This document shows, piece after piece, positions 22,820 to 34,384 of a DNA stretch of 64,000 nt (positions within the stretch are counted from its first letter, which is position 1; the number at the start of each line of letters is the position of its first letter). The notes under the pieces are model-generated. The model was not told the origin of the DNA. It did not search any database and saw nothing but the letters and a program-made list of their open reading frames with translations. The position numbers and the translations under genes are program-made. The stretch is from Lepisosteus oculatus (Eukaryota; Chordata; Actinopteri; Semionotiformes; Lepisosteidae): positions 10,001 through 74,000 of the forward strand of contig NC_090723.1 in NCBI RefSeq assembly GCF_040954835.1, read 5' to 3'.

Positions 22820-23783
22820 GATGCAAAGCAGTAATTGCCTTACAGAGCCAGTCAAGTGCACATTAGTATACAAATGCCTCAACCAAACAGGGAGGAAAAA
22901 TTACCCAGAAGAAAGCCCAAAAAAGCTTCACCTCTAGAAACAGTTCAGCATGTTAAAGCGTGACGTTATACACCAGAAGAGATCCAAGAGCTTAACATGT
23001 AGCCTACACCAGAAGAAACTTTTCAGCTTCAGTAAACAGTTCTAACAAGCAAATACTAAAAGGTTATATAGCATCAAGTTTGAAATGGATAAGGTTAGAC
23101 CGGAAAAGAGTGAAACTCACCTCTGCTCCAGGGACATGTCCTCTATTACACCACCCTTGCACCTGCTCCAAGATCCATGTGCATCCAGGAATTTCAAGGA
23201 CTGCTTGCAGCACCTCTTCACTTTCTACTGTTCAAACCACAGACTTCATTGCTTACCAATGGGCATCAACCAGTCACACAGCTGGTATCCAGTGAGCTTC
23301 CTCTGAGCAGGGTTCTCCAAGCCTGTCACTGCACTGTGCCTTCAGCTGGCCAGGAACTGCAGAGCACTGATTGAACTATAATCAAATGCACAGATCTGCA
23401 TCACTGCTGACCCATCTCAGGAAAAAAGCTACACTTGCACCTCCTCTACTTACCTTCAAACCCACCTATACCTAGGCCTCAAGAGTGCACCGATTAGAGT
23501 GAGAGCAAATAACATATCCACACCGAAGATGAGGGTTACAGCCCAAGCACGTCGTCAGGCAGTAGGATGATTGGTTTACCCACCACTCTTTCCACCTTAT
23601 TCAGAGGCTCGGGACTTTCTGTAGATGAGAACTTGAAGCAGGTGGATCACCTCACCTTACTCAGGACAAAGCTAGCCTCCTCTCTTCTGAGCTGGACCAT
23701 CATGCAGCATGGCATCATGGACACAGACACCATTAACATGGACAGTTCTGGATCTTGTTGCAATACTCCAGGACAGTTCTCAC

Positions 23784-23835
23784 CCTGGACTTAGATGCTG
23801 TTGCTTCACTTCCTTGAGATTAGCTTGGATACTGG
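23784..23835 (-). other. Candidate mini-exon, copy b
   Basis: Minus strand: acceptor TTTCTGGTTTCAG, 52 bases, then donor GTGAGAAC. The body contains GCTAATCTCAAGGAAG, matching copy c. Confidence 0.45.
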
Positions 23836-24815
23836 CTGAAACCAGAAATGAAAACTAGTCAAATCGGTTGCAAAAGCAAAAAAGTAGAAAATTTGAGACA
23901 CCCAATTAAAAACCTCTAGCTTAACCAACTGAGCCTTATAACCAAGATACATGATTGTTACCAAATCCATTTAAAGTAGTTCACCACGTAGATGTGCTGC
24001 ACATTCAAGCACAACTTACCCATCATTAAAATCCAACCACCACTACCGAAAAACAGAACTGATTATGCAAAGCTGCATATCCAAATAAAATAGTAATTGA
24101 AATTCAATCTTTTTAAAGAGACCCTAAAAATGCATACCTAGTGCAGCAGAATTTTTGCCTTAAACTCAATTTGAGACGAGCCACTTCTGATTTTGCAAAA
24201 GTAACAAAAATTCAAAAACAGCAAGGATCCAGAGCAGTATGAGATCAAAACACTATCCATCTTCAGTACCAAACCGCTACAGCCTTAACCAAGGTGAAAA
24301 GGCTTTAGAGCTTAAACAAATTAAACAATTGAAACAAGAGTACATAGTACTCGAAACTGATTGATAGGGCACCATGTGGATTGAGGTCTTTGAGCTGCAT
24401 CACACATTTGACCATCATGGAGAGAATACTTTGAACACATACCGATTAACCCATGGTCAAACTAAGCCTCATATTCCTCAATGACTAGAAACACCTTTAA
24501 AAAAAGCTTTCTAGAAGATCAGCAGAACCACTTAACCAAGTTTCGTAGCCAGTTTTACACCAATAACAGGTTTGTGCTCATGGTTAAAGTACACATCCAG
24601 TATAAGAAAGTCCAACAGTCTTCATGTAGCTCTCTCCCTCACAAGGCACAGTACACAACCACTTCTAATCAGCTGGAAACTCACTCCCCTTTGTGCACTA
24701 AACCTCTGACAGGACTGTGCTGGACATTCACAGAATAGTCTCACTGGGTAATCAGGAAGACACCATACTCTTAGTTCCCCCTTTAATTTACTTAATTCAC
24801 TTCTAAAATTTCAAT

Positions 24816-24858
24816 GTAAGATTTAGTTACATGTGTGCACCCATGAAATAAATCTTAC
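24816..24858. repeat. Palindromic hairpin copy H4
   Basis: Longest stem: GTAAGATTTA pairs with TAAATCTTAC, so the outer pairs differ from the GTGATTT/AAATCAC copies yet remain complementary. Confidence 0.75.
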
Positions 24859-26499
24859 ATACTGACAATTCTCTAATTTCCCAGTCATACCATAAACAAT
24901 TTTGCCAAATCCTCCCCAGTGCTTGCACAACACTTTCAGTATTTGACTTCCATCCCCTGATTAACCAGTACTTATGCTACAGTGACACTTTATCATTAAG
25001 GCTAAAAAAAAAAAACAAAGAACCCCAGCAGCTCCAGGCTACATCAGAGTCCCCTCTTACCTGGAACAAAGTCAACTTTGGCTCAATCAGCCAGGTGGCT
25101 CAGCTGCTCCTGGGAACAACCATCAAAAGGCTGATGTGTAGAGCACCAGTCGGAAAAGAAAGCTGCTCAAGTGGTGTCAAGCCCACAGCTGCCCCACACA
25201 ACCTCCCCAATCTACTCTTGAGTGGTAAGGAACTCACTGATCTGACTGGGTCTCAGACATGGTATTTCACTGTTTGAAAACATCTCCAATGAGTCTCGAA
25301 GAGGAGGAGGCTGCTGGTGCTACAACTGCTTAAGCAAGAAACATCAAAACAAAAGCCTACAATAAAGAAACCCACAGTTCAACAGGAAGCTAAACTTGCC
25401 CAGTGAATCCCAAAACTAAGCCTAGTACAAAAGTGAAAAGGTATTGCATTTGGAATTTGCTAGCAAGACACTCACACCTGACTCCATATAAAGATGCTTT
25501 CAATAAAACACTATAGTTTGATATTTCAGTCATCTTTGATTTGGGAAAGTGTAGAGAACCAGTCACAAGGTGCAAAATGCCAAAACTCACCAATGATTAG
25601 ACAATGTTCTGCACAACCTTCCCACGTGTTTAATACTCACAGAACACTCCCGATATCCTTTCGGACAGCCAATACTATTCAATGGAAGCGTCCATCAGCA
25701 CTCTTTGCATTCAGGTGGACAGGGACTGGGGAGCACAAATCACAGCATTCCACCCCAAATCACAGAAACATTCCAGAGACCAAGACACTCTTCTCTTGAG
25801 ACTAGGAGCATCTTGTCTTCAACCACTGCCACGTGCACCAACTGTAAAAGAAACAGAACTAACCACTCCCATCCTCCACACAGAGGGGACCAGGTTGTGC
25901 TGTGTAGGCTGCTCCCAACTTTAAAAGCTCTCCTCACACTGACCTGAATCTCTCCTTTGCTTACCTTCAGCTCACATTGTTCACTCGGCACAGCCCAAGT
26001 TCACCAGCAGTAATGCTTCCTACTCCCCCGTTCTCAGTCTGACAGCTGTCACCTGCTCATTGGAATACACAGTGTAAAAAAAGTATTTCAACATCACTAT
26101 CTTGCATCACAACACTGGCTTGAATACTGAAGATGCCCAACAGATTGCTACAGTTAAAATTAGTTGCAAAATCAAAGATTCTCAAAATATTCAATTTTCC
26201 ATGCAGTAAACTAAAGAATGCTTGGCTTTCAGATTGTCCTGCATCTTTGACCCTGATTACAGGGTCTTTCAACTTCAAGTACAAACTAGAAGTAGCCAAG
26301 AATTTGTCATACAACACTATGTCCCATGCCAAAAGCCATCTGCCCAGTACACATAAATATACCCCATACAACAGTCTACACAATTGTACGTGAACCCAGG
26401 TATATGTACTGTACCCAATGAAAATGTTCCACATGTAGCTAGTGTACACATTGTAGTCAAACCTGAATCCTCTGATGTTATCAATGACATTCAGACTTG

Positions 26500-27700
26500 G
26501 AACAAGCTCCCCACTCCTCCAGTAGACCTTCATAGAAAGAGACCGGCCCCATCTGCGCTCCACTCCTGGTGATGAAAGGTCTTCCCTCAGGAGCACAAGC
26601 CTTCTCATCCCTACTGGCAGCAGAGAGCTTGAAATGGAGAGAAGGATTTAACCCAAGTCCTCTTCCTTTCTTAGAAACAGTCAAGTCCACATTTTCACTA
26701 CCAACAGGGTCCAAGTCAAACCAACAGGACAACACCCTGCAGAAAACAAAGGAAACCCCCCAGTCCACTGTCGTGCCACAGGGGAGCAAGTGCAGTTCCT
26801 GTGCAAACACCCATCAAGAGAACCTGGCTGACATGCCGTCTCCTCAGAGTTGTAACCAGTAAGGAGTCCGATTCATCAGGTCACAATTGAACCAAAGTGA
26901 TTTATTTACATGTGTGCACCCATGAAATAAATCACATACAAAGCACTAATTTAGTCTTTGAGAGCCAGAATGACAGCCAGTCAAGTGCACGTCAGTGCCT
27001 CACCCAATCAAGGAGCAAACATCACCCAAAAGAGACAAAACAAATCCAAAATTACACCTCATTTCCAAGTGGATAGCATGTTGCAATGAGGTTCAAGAGT
27101 TTAACACTAAGCCTACACCAAAAGTACCTTTTCCTCCATTGTAAAATTCTTACAAGTGAGGGGGTTGTTTGATCAATTTGGACTAAGCAACATGAAAGAT
27201 ATCCGAAAGAGAAGCTCACTCACCAATACTAAATGGTTAGAGCATCAAATTTGGTTTGGATTAGGGAAGACAGGAGAAGAGTGAACTCACCTCTGCTCTG
27301 GGTAGTGCAACTGTTCCAAGATACATGGGCATCCAGGAAATGTAAGGACAGCTTGCAGCATGTCTTCGCTCTCCCGTTTTAAAGTTCTGCACTTTATACT
27401 CACGGTAGGGCATCAACAGGTCACGCAGCTAGCATCTTTTCGGCCAGCCAGTGAGCTTCCTCGAAACAGGATTCTCCAGGCCTTTCACTCCACACTGTGC
27501 ATACAGCTGGCCAGGGACCGGGAAGCACATCACTGCTGACCAAATGCACAAAAAGTTTGACTTGCAACTCACCTTTACCTTGGCCACATGGGTGCACTGA
27601 TTGGGTTAGGATCAATGATCAGGTCAGCATTGAAGGTGCAGGTTATAGGTTAGGGTCAGGAATTTCAGGCAGTGGGATGATTGGTTTACAGTCTGTGAGT
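26500..27700. repeat. Extra M1-M2 pair
   Basis: M1 at 26500-27150 and M2 at 27270-27690. The M2 copy keeps the minus-strand donor GAGGTGAGTT (near 27288) and a second donor AAAGGTGAGTTG (near 27570). The promoter-like unit P3 follows at its right end. Confidence 0.6.
26897..26935. repeat. Palindromic hairpin copy H5
   Basis: GTGATTTATTT and AAATAAATCAC are perfectly complementary around the ACATGTGTGCACCCATG core; this is the cleanest copy. Confidence 0.8.
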
Positions 27701-27959
27701 CCTAACAATTTAAGCCGATAAAAAAAAAATTGAGCAGATGCATCAACTCAGCTTTATCCATACAATTAGTTAATTCACCACATAAAAGGATCAATGATCA
27801 CTAAAACAAAACACTATTTTCATCCAATAAAGCTCAGGGCTACAGTAAATCTGATTACACTGGCTTGCCAAAAAAAAAAATCTAGAAAAATTAAAACCTC
27901 AAAAGAAGCTATTACTCTTACCTACCACAGTAATACTAACATTTTAAAAGTAAAAAACC

Positions 27960-28145
27960 ACCACAAATCACAGGAGCGTCTTCACCTGCTGCAGCTGGGA
28001 ACACACTGGCTCCAGGGCTGCCTTATAAAACTCCTCAGGGCGATTAACAGGAGCCAATCCCAACCTGTGCTCAGTGTCCCACCTCCACTGTTTCCAATTC
28101 AACACAACTGCTTCCAATGACTAAACTAGCACTTACCACCTCATC
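27960..28145 (-). promoter_or_regulatory. Leftward promoter-like unit P3
   Basis: Minus strand: GGAAGCAGTTGTG (holding a CAGTTG MYB-type core), GGGATTGGCTCC with an inverted CCAAT box, a clear TATA box TTTTATAAGG (near 28022-28031), then GCAGCCCTGG and a donor in GCAGCAGGTGAAG (GT at 27984-27985). This is the best TATA box of the four P units. Confidence 0.55.
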
Positions 28146-29087
28146 TGTTAATCAGATGAGATTTGGATAATTAATGGACTACAATCAACCATAGAGAACT
28201 TTCCCACCACTATTAATCCATTAGTTATCTCAAACTAAAAAGGAAATTAACCTTTATTTAAAGTAAGACAAGACTGGAGGAACAAAATTACTTAACCATG
28301 TGTTCAGCTTGGGAAGACTAGAGAAGTATGATATCTGAAATATACTTGAAGTAAAGCAGAAATATTAACCAGTACAGACAATTCTTTCCATATGACTTAA
28401 TTACATGCAGCACTTTATGGTCCCAGGAACTAGCATGGAAACTGCTGAGCAAGAGACTTTAAGGCAGAGGTCTTAAGTCTGAAAAATTCCTTATCTGGAG
28501 CAAGCACAGCACTACCCATTGATTCAAACCAGTTTTAAACTGATACAATGCATGTAAAACCAAAAGATTCAAGCAGGAGGTGTCCATTCGCCTTAAGCTC
28601 ACATCTTCTACCACTATATGGGTACAGAGTAACAGATTCCACTCTTAGACTCCATCACAGATAAGTACAATTGACACATCTGCATGTTGTCACACCAAGT
28701 CCTTCTGGACCCAAGGCCTGCTCATCCCTTCTGACAGCAGAGATCCTGAAATGGAGAGAAGGATTTAGTCCAAGTCCTCGGCACTTTTCAGAAATACTAA
28801 GGAAGCTCAACCCCAAATCCAGGATCGCTCTGAACTTGCAAAGTGTTCAGTATAGCACCTGCTCAGGACAAGCTAACAGGGAAACAATGTAGAGAGCAGA
28901 GAAAACCCCCCAGTCCAGGGCTCTTTAAACAAGGAAAAGATCCAGTGCAGTTCCTCTCCCTTGAAGAGAGCAGTTCCTGTGCCGACACCCATCAAGAGAA
29001 CCTGGCTGACATGCCATCTCCTCAGAGCCTCAACCAGTAAGGAGTCTGCAGTGTGCCAAGTCACGGTTGTACTGCAGTGTATCCAAT

Positions 29088-29127
29088 GTGATTTACTTAC
29101 ATGTGTGCACCCATGAAATAAAATCCC
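29088..29127. repeat. Palindromic hairpin copy H6
   Basis: Arms GTGATTTACTT and AAATAAAATCCC; core identical. Several pairs are lost relative to H5. Confidence 0.7.
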
Positions 29128-30071
29128 ATACAATGCAGTAATTCAGTCTTTGAGTCAGAATGGCAGCCAGTTCAGTGCATGACGGTGTAGGAGAGCTTCA
29201 ACCAAGCAGGGAACAAACCCAGAAAGAAAGCCAAAAAGGTTTAACACATTAAAAACCATGTCATTTGCCACCAGAAGATATCCAAGAGGGGGGGTTGGGT
29301 GAGTGAAACCCACCTTGTCTCCAGGCACAGTGTCTTTCTAGACACTACCCTTCCATCTCCTCCAAGATCCATGGGCATCCAGGAAACTTGAGGACAGCTT
29401 ACACCTCTTCACTTTCCCCACTGTTCAAAGCAGAGGACTTCCATACTCACAAATGGACAACAGGTCACAAAGCTGGTATCCTTTTAGCCAGCCAGTGAGC
29501 TCCCTCTGAACAGGATTCACCAATCTTGTTTCTCCACACTGTGGATTAATTTTGCCAGGGATTGGGAAACACTGATCATTGTACTAAAATCAATTAACAA
29601 TCCACACCAAAAGATCTTGACCTACACCTCCCCTCTACGTACCTTCAAACTCACCTTTACCTTGGCCACAAGAGTGCACTTGAGTTAAGAGCAATAATTG
29701 GATCAGCATTAAAGACTCTGGCTGACTGGATTACTGACCAGTATTTTCTGCAAACTGCCCATCACAGAGCAGCCAAGGTCAGGGATTCAGGCAATAGTTG
29801 AAATAGACACAGCCTTCTGCTTCCTCAACATTCTTCCTTTGACACGGCAGACGTCCAGGGAAACTGGATCCTTTTGCAATATTCACTAATGGTTGTCAAC
29901 AGCTCACTAGAATAAACATGTAGCACCAAACAACAACAAAAACAACAATGAATCAAATTCAGTGCATCCAACTCAACTCCACCCCAATCCTGATGGATCA
30001 CGGATCCTAACCCTCAATGCTGGATCCTTACTGGCTGAAAGAAAAAAAAAACAAATCTTTGTCCTGCTCAC

Positions 30072-30122
30072 CCAGGACATAGATGCCCTTGCTTCTCTTC
30101 CTTGACATTAGCTTGCAAGCTT
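30072..30122 (-). other. Candidate mini-exon, copy c
   Basis: Minus strand: strong acceptor AATCTCTTGCCTCAG, 51 bases, then donor GTGAGCAGG. The body contains GCTAATGTCAAGGAAG. Neither splice boundary is disrupted. Confidence 0.45.
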
Positions 30123-31117
30123 CTGAGGCAAGAGATTAGAATTCTTCAACTTGCTTCCCCGTGCCACACAAATACTCAGATCTTTAGGTCAATTTACAGA
30201 AGACTAACATTCCTAAAGTAAAGGGGAAAAATAGTTAATGGAAGATATTTTTCCCCATCTGGACATAGGGTACATACAAGTACATCTAATGCACACCTAA
30301 ATAAAACTACCAGTACTTCTACATAAAAACAGTAACAAGTTTACAGTACAGAGAATTGACAGACATTTCAAAGTTGTATACCCAAACAAATAGTGGTGGA
30401 CAATGCTTTAAGAAAATGCCTCAACACACAACGAAAGAGGTGCAGTAAGTTTGCATTTACTACAAAAAGAGCAGAAAGTCCCCCCCCACCTCCGAAAAAA
30501 TAATTAGGTTCCACAGCAGTACAAAACCAAAAACACTAACCATCTTCAGTACCAACAGCAGCAGCCTTGACTGGAGTTCCATAAGAGGGGAACAGTTTGA
30601 GTTTTAACACTTAAAGTTGATTTCAGCCTTCCAGCTACAGCATGCTCTATACCATTAGGGAGATTACAGCTTGTACATATGCAGAACAAGCCATTGGTAA
30701 AACTAAACTTAACATTCCCTAATCAAGTCATTCAAGTGTTCTAAGAGGTGTAAAAATAGAAATAGTTTACTACCATAGTATCTTGTATGGTCACAGGTCA
30801 ATACACAGGAGCCAAGGGAAAAATATGCAGTATAAAACCAGTTTAAACAGGAGCACAAACAATGAAGTCCTCCAGCACAAGTAAGTTTCCATACTGCTCT
30901 CTCTCCCTTCTCACAAGAGAATGCATACCACTTCAATCACCTAGAAACTCATACCTCCCCTTTCTGCACTAAACCTCTGACAGCATGGCTTTTAGTGCAG
31001 ATAATGGGGAAAAATACAGCCTCACTGGGCTAAATCAGGAAGTCCACCTTACACTAGACTGGAGCATAGGTTTCCCCATTTTTTAATTTAATTCAATTCA
31101 GAATTTCAGTCAATGTT

Positions 31118-31153
31118 AGATTTATTTACATGTGTGCACCCATGAAATAAATC
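31118..31153. repeat. Palindromic hairpin copy H7
   Basis: Arms AGATTTATTT and AAATAAATCT are perfectly complementary; outer pair differs from H5 in a matched way. Confidence 0.75.
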
Positions 31154-32929
31154 TCTCATACTGTGAATCTCTATTTTTCACTGGTACCCTTAGCAAAATA
31201 ATTTAGCCAGATCTTTCCCTGTGCTTGCACAACACTTTCAGTATTGGACTTCCATTCCTAATTTACCACTTCATTTAAGTTAGAAAACAAAGAACCCCAG
31301 CAACTACAACTAAACAAAGGCTGTAAAATCAGGGACCCCTCCTGCCTGGAACAGTCAGTTATAGCTCAACCAGCCAGGTGGCTCAGGTGCTCCTAGAAAC
31401 AGCCACCCCAAGGCTGGTGTGCAGAGTGGCAGTCAGAACAGAAAGCCACTCCTACCTTTGAAGGAGGATCAAGCAATGTCAAGCCCAGAGCTGCCCCACA
31501 CACAGTCACCCCAGTCTCTACTCCTGGGTGGTAGAGAACTCACTGAGCAGCTCTGACAGGGTCCCCTAACAGCTGTTGTCTTGGTTTAGTAACTAAGAAC
31601 TCCTCAAGCAGATCTTCACTGAAGAGAAACCACCCAGTCTACAGTGTACCACATCTGCACATTCCTGGCAAATAAAGGTCATCCCTCTAGGAGCAAAGGC
31701 CTGGTCAACCCTTCCAACAGCAGAACCTGAAGTAGAGATTTAGATTTGATCCTCTTCACTTTGAAACGGTAAGAATTTTTACTCCCAGTACCAGTTTAGT
31801 ACTATACATGTACAGTATATACAGTATATAGTACAGCACCCAGAAGATAAGAAAACCTACACCTCAAATTAAACCAACACTCAAACATGATAGAAAAGTC
31901 ACCAGAAGTCTTCCAAAACTAACACTAAGCCAATTCTTAAGGGTAAAAATAAATGCATAAAAAAACAGGATACAAGAGTGAAACTCACCTCCTCCTAGAC
32001 ACTACCTTTACAACTGCTCAAGATCCATGGGCATCCAGAATATTCAAGGATTGCTTGCAGCACCTCTTCACCTTCCACTATTAAAACCACAAGACTTCAA
32101 TATGCACAGGTGGGCATCAACAGGTCACACAGTGGGTATCCTTTTAGCCAGCCAGTGAGCTTCCTCTGAACAATTCTCCAAGCGGTGTCTCCATACTGTG
32201 CATTGAGATGGCCAGGGATTGAGAAGCTCCGAGTACCGCAGTGTAGTTTAACTCACAGACAATCAGAACTACTGCTGAACAGCCTTATAAAAAGCTGGTC
32301 TGTGCAGTTTCCACACACCGTTCCAACAAAATCTCATCTGGAAACTCCACCAGCATCCTCTCTCAAGTGAATGTGCTCATTGTCACCATCTGCCTCTCAG
32401 AACAGCACCTGAAGGAGACAAGGGCAGCAAAACACTGATGGCCACCCCACTGCCACAGAGAGGGGACCGGAACAAGTGCCATACAGACTTCTCCCAGCCT
32501 TAAGAGCTCACCCTGCACTGACCTGCATCTCCAGTTTTCTACAGTTCAGCAGAGACTGGAACATCAGCATGTTGGACAGAGAAGGGTCTTCCCTGATGTC
32601 CCAGTGAAACTGTCAAGTCAGGATATAAAGCCTTTCCTGTTGCCAGTTTGAGCTCTAGAGAAGAGATCACAGTATTTACCAACAAGAGTTTCATACACCA
32701 AAACAAAATGTATAAGTGTTGGGGAAAACTAAAAATTGTCTAAACCAAAAGCAAATAGAGACTTCACACTAATCTTAACTTCACTCCATACTCTCAAGTA
32801 TTGACACTTCTTAAAGTTTTTAAAAACACATCTTTGCAAAAGCTTTACAATTCTTCAACAACTCCTGGTTAAAAAAAGCATAGCAAAATAATTTACCTTA
32901 TATAATATGACATTAAAAACTAACAACCA

Positions 32930-33180
32930 CCACTCTAATAACATAAAGCCTCTCTTTTACCTGCTGTAGTAAGAGACAAAGAGAACCAGACACCCACCCT
33001 CCTGGGCTGCCTTGTTATAAGCCTCATGATGACCTCACGGCTGTAGCTAATTCACCAGGGGCCAATCCCAACGGCTCCTCAAAGGGCCACTACCAAACCC
33101 CCAACGCTCCTAATACAACACACACCTGCTTCCAACGACCAAACAAGCATTAGCCAGCTAACCTATTGATCTCTCATCCC
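32930..33180 (-). promoter_or_regulatory. Leftward promoter-like unit P4
   Basis: Minus strand: CTGGCTAATGCTTG, GGGATTGGCCCC (inverted CCAAT), GAATTAGCTACAG, TATA-like GGCTTATAACAAGG (near 33012), GGCAGCCCAGG and the donor ACAGCAGGTAAAAG (GT at 32959-32960). It sits about 0.9 kb from the rightward unit Q2, head to head. Confidence 0.5.
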
Positions 33181-33189
33181 AAAGCCAAA

Positions 33190-33810
33190 TTAATTTCCAA
33201 ATGACTACCAAGAACACTTGTTAAATAGCACCCTGCTCCTGTTATTCAATTAGTTGCAGTTTCTTAGTGATTAAACCACCTTTTTATCCCTTCAAATTTC
33301 ACTCATAAATGGTGAAAAGTGACTTGAAGCCAAACTGCAAATTATTCAAGATCCTTAAAATGTCCTTAATATAATTTCAAATGTTCAAAGTGTATATATA
33401 TATATCCACACTGTATATCACATATATAAACACAACATGTTTGGTTGTGTAACAAAACATAACTGCAACCTTGATATTAACTTAACATAAAATTTTATTT
33501 GGTCAAAACCATCACTAATCACACAGAAAAAAAACACAAGAAAAAATAACACTCCTACACTCCTGAGGAAAAAAAAACTAATTAAAAAAGTTAATTTATT
33601 TGACAAATGAACATGGTGGGAGTACAATAAGTAATGGTTGGGCTCTTAAATTTCACATTTATATCTGCAGATGACTAGAAACTCATCTCTCCTACATATG
33701 TGTGTGTTTACAAGGCTGTTTTTTTATTCAGTTCAGTTTATTTGTTATATACACAAGTACAATTAAATCCTTATTCACATGTATGGTCCTATAAAAAGAC
33801 ATTAAGGAAC
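33190..33810. other. Gap between divergent promoter-like units
   Basis: AT-rich, with a short (TA)n tract near 33393-33405. No gene seen. Strand composition changes from A/C-rich on the left to T/G-rich on the right across this interval. Confidence 0.45.
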
Positions 33811-33814
33811 ACCC

Positions 33815-33990
33815 CTTTTAACTGTGGGTTAAACCTGTTTCACAGCCACTACGACTGTCACCTGTGGATGCTTTGCTCCTCTGTTTTTGCTACATTCCAA
33901 GGGGGAGGTACCAGCCCTGCTCAGGGTATAAAACAGATTACTCCCTTTGCTCCTGTTTCCATTCAGTGGTTCAGAACAGGGGTGAGTACA
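33815..33990 (+). promoter_or_regulatory. Rightward promoter-like unit Q2
   Basis: TAACTG at 33819-33824, GGGGGAGGTACCAGCC, TATAAAA at 33927-33933, a leader ending TTCAGAACAGGG and a donor GTGAGT at 33982-33987. Same order as Q1 at 16.7 kb, with a near identical MYB-core to TATA distance. Confidence 0.55.
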
Positions 33991-34384
33991 GGCTGCTCTG
34001 TGGGGTAGAATATGTTCTTGAGATTTGCTTTAAGTTTACAGGGCTGAACTAGTTGGCTTTTCACTTTCCCGGGTTAAAGGGGACTACCACTCCTGGACTG
34101 GAGCAGCAAGTGTTTGTATTGTTGCTAAATACTGATTTAAATGACTTTTTACAAGGTTGTTTAATCAAACACTTGATTATGACCATTTAGTTTGCATTCC
34201 TATAATAGTATAATCATTATATTTCATAGGTAAAATATAACTAGTATACTTTTCTTGATTACCTGGTAGAAAGCAGCTGAGCTGCATGAAGCCATTTCTG
34301 GTGGACTATTGATACTGTAGGTGGGTACCTGCATCAGCATGCGCAGTCTGCAAAGGAACAAGTAATATGCGTATTCCATGCTGA

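Larger units (their letters stand above)
22360..25960. repeat. First 6.2-kb-spaced unit (M1-M2-M4-M3-M5)
   Basis: M1 at 22380-23060, M2 at 23080-23540, M4 at 23780-24560, M3 at 24640-25260 and M5 at 25800-25960. The same order appears at 28640-32560. A good minus-strand donor lies near 25055 (CCAGGTAAGAGG) and a consensus acceptor near 25840 (TTCTTTTACAG). Confidence 0.65.
28640..32560. repeat. Second 6.2-kb-spaced unit (M1-M2-M4-M3-M5)
   Basis: M1 at 28640-29290, M2 at 29300-29790, M4 at 30000-30960, M3 at 30890-31560, a partial M1 at 31600-31850, another M2 at 31970-32420 and M5 at 32390-32560. The minus-strand donor seen at 25055 is changed here from GT to GC (near 31345). Confidence 0.65.
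20120..33180 (-). repeat. Modular multicopy locus, apparently noncoding
   Basis: Thirteen kilobases are built from five recurring modules. M1: block with the hairpin and CCATCAAGAGAACCTGGCTG. M2: block with GATCCATGTGCATCC and GTGAGCTTCCTC. M3: block with a hairpin, GCTTGCACAACACTTTC and CCAGGTGGCTCAG. M4: block with a mini-exon. M5: block with CACAGAGGGGACC. Order M1-M2-M4-M3-M5 occurs twice about 6.2 kb apart, with extra M1-M2 copies. Splice-like signals and two promoter-like units point leftwards, so minus strand is assigned. No frame is kept between copies, which argues against a protein product. A satellite-like neutral amplification is the alternative. Confidence 0.6.

Noticed and set aside
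26057-26608. 183-codon minus-strand frame
   Set aside because: It runs across M1 sequence and spacer; other M1 copies have stops and shifts in this frame.
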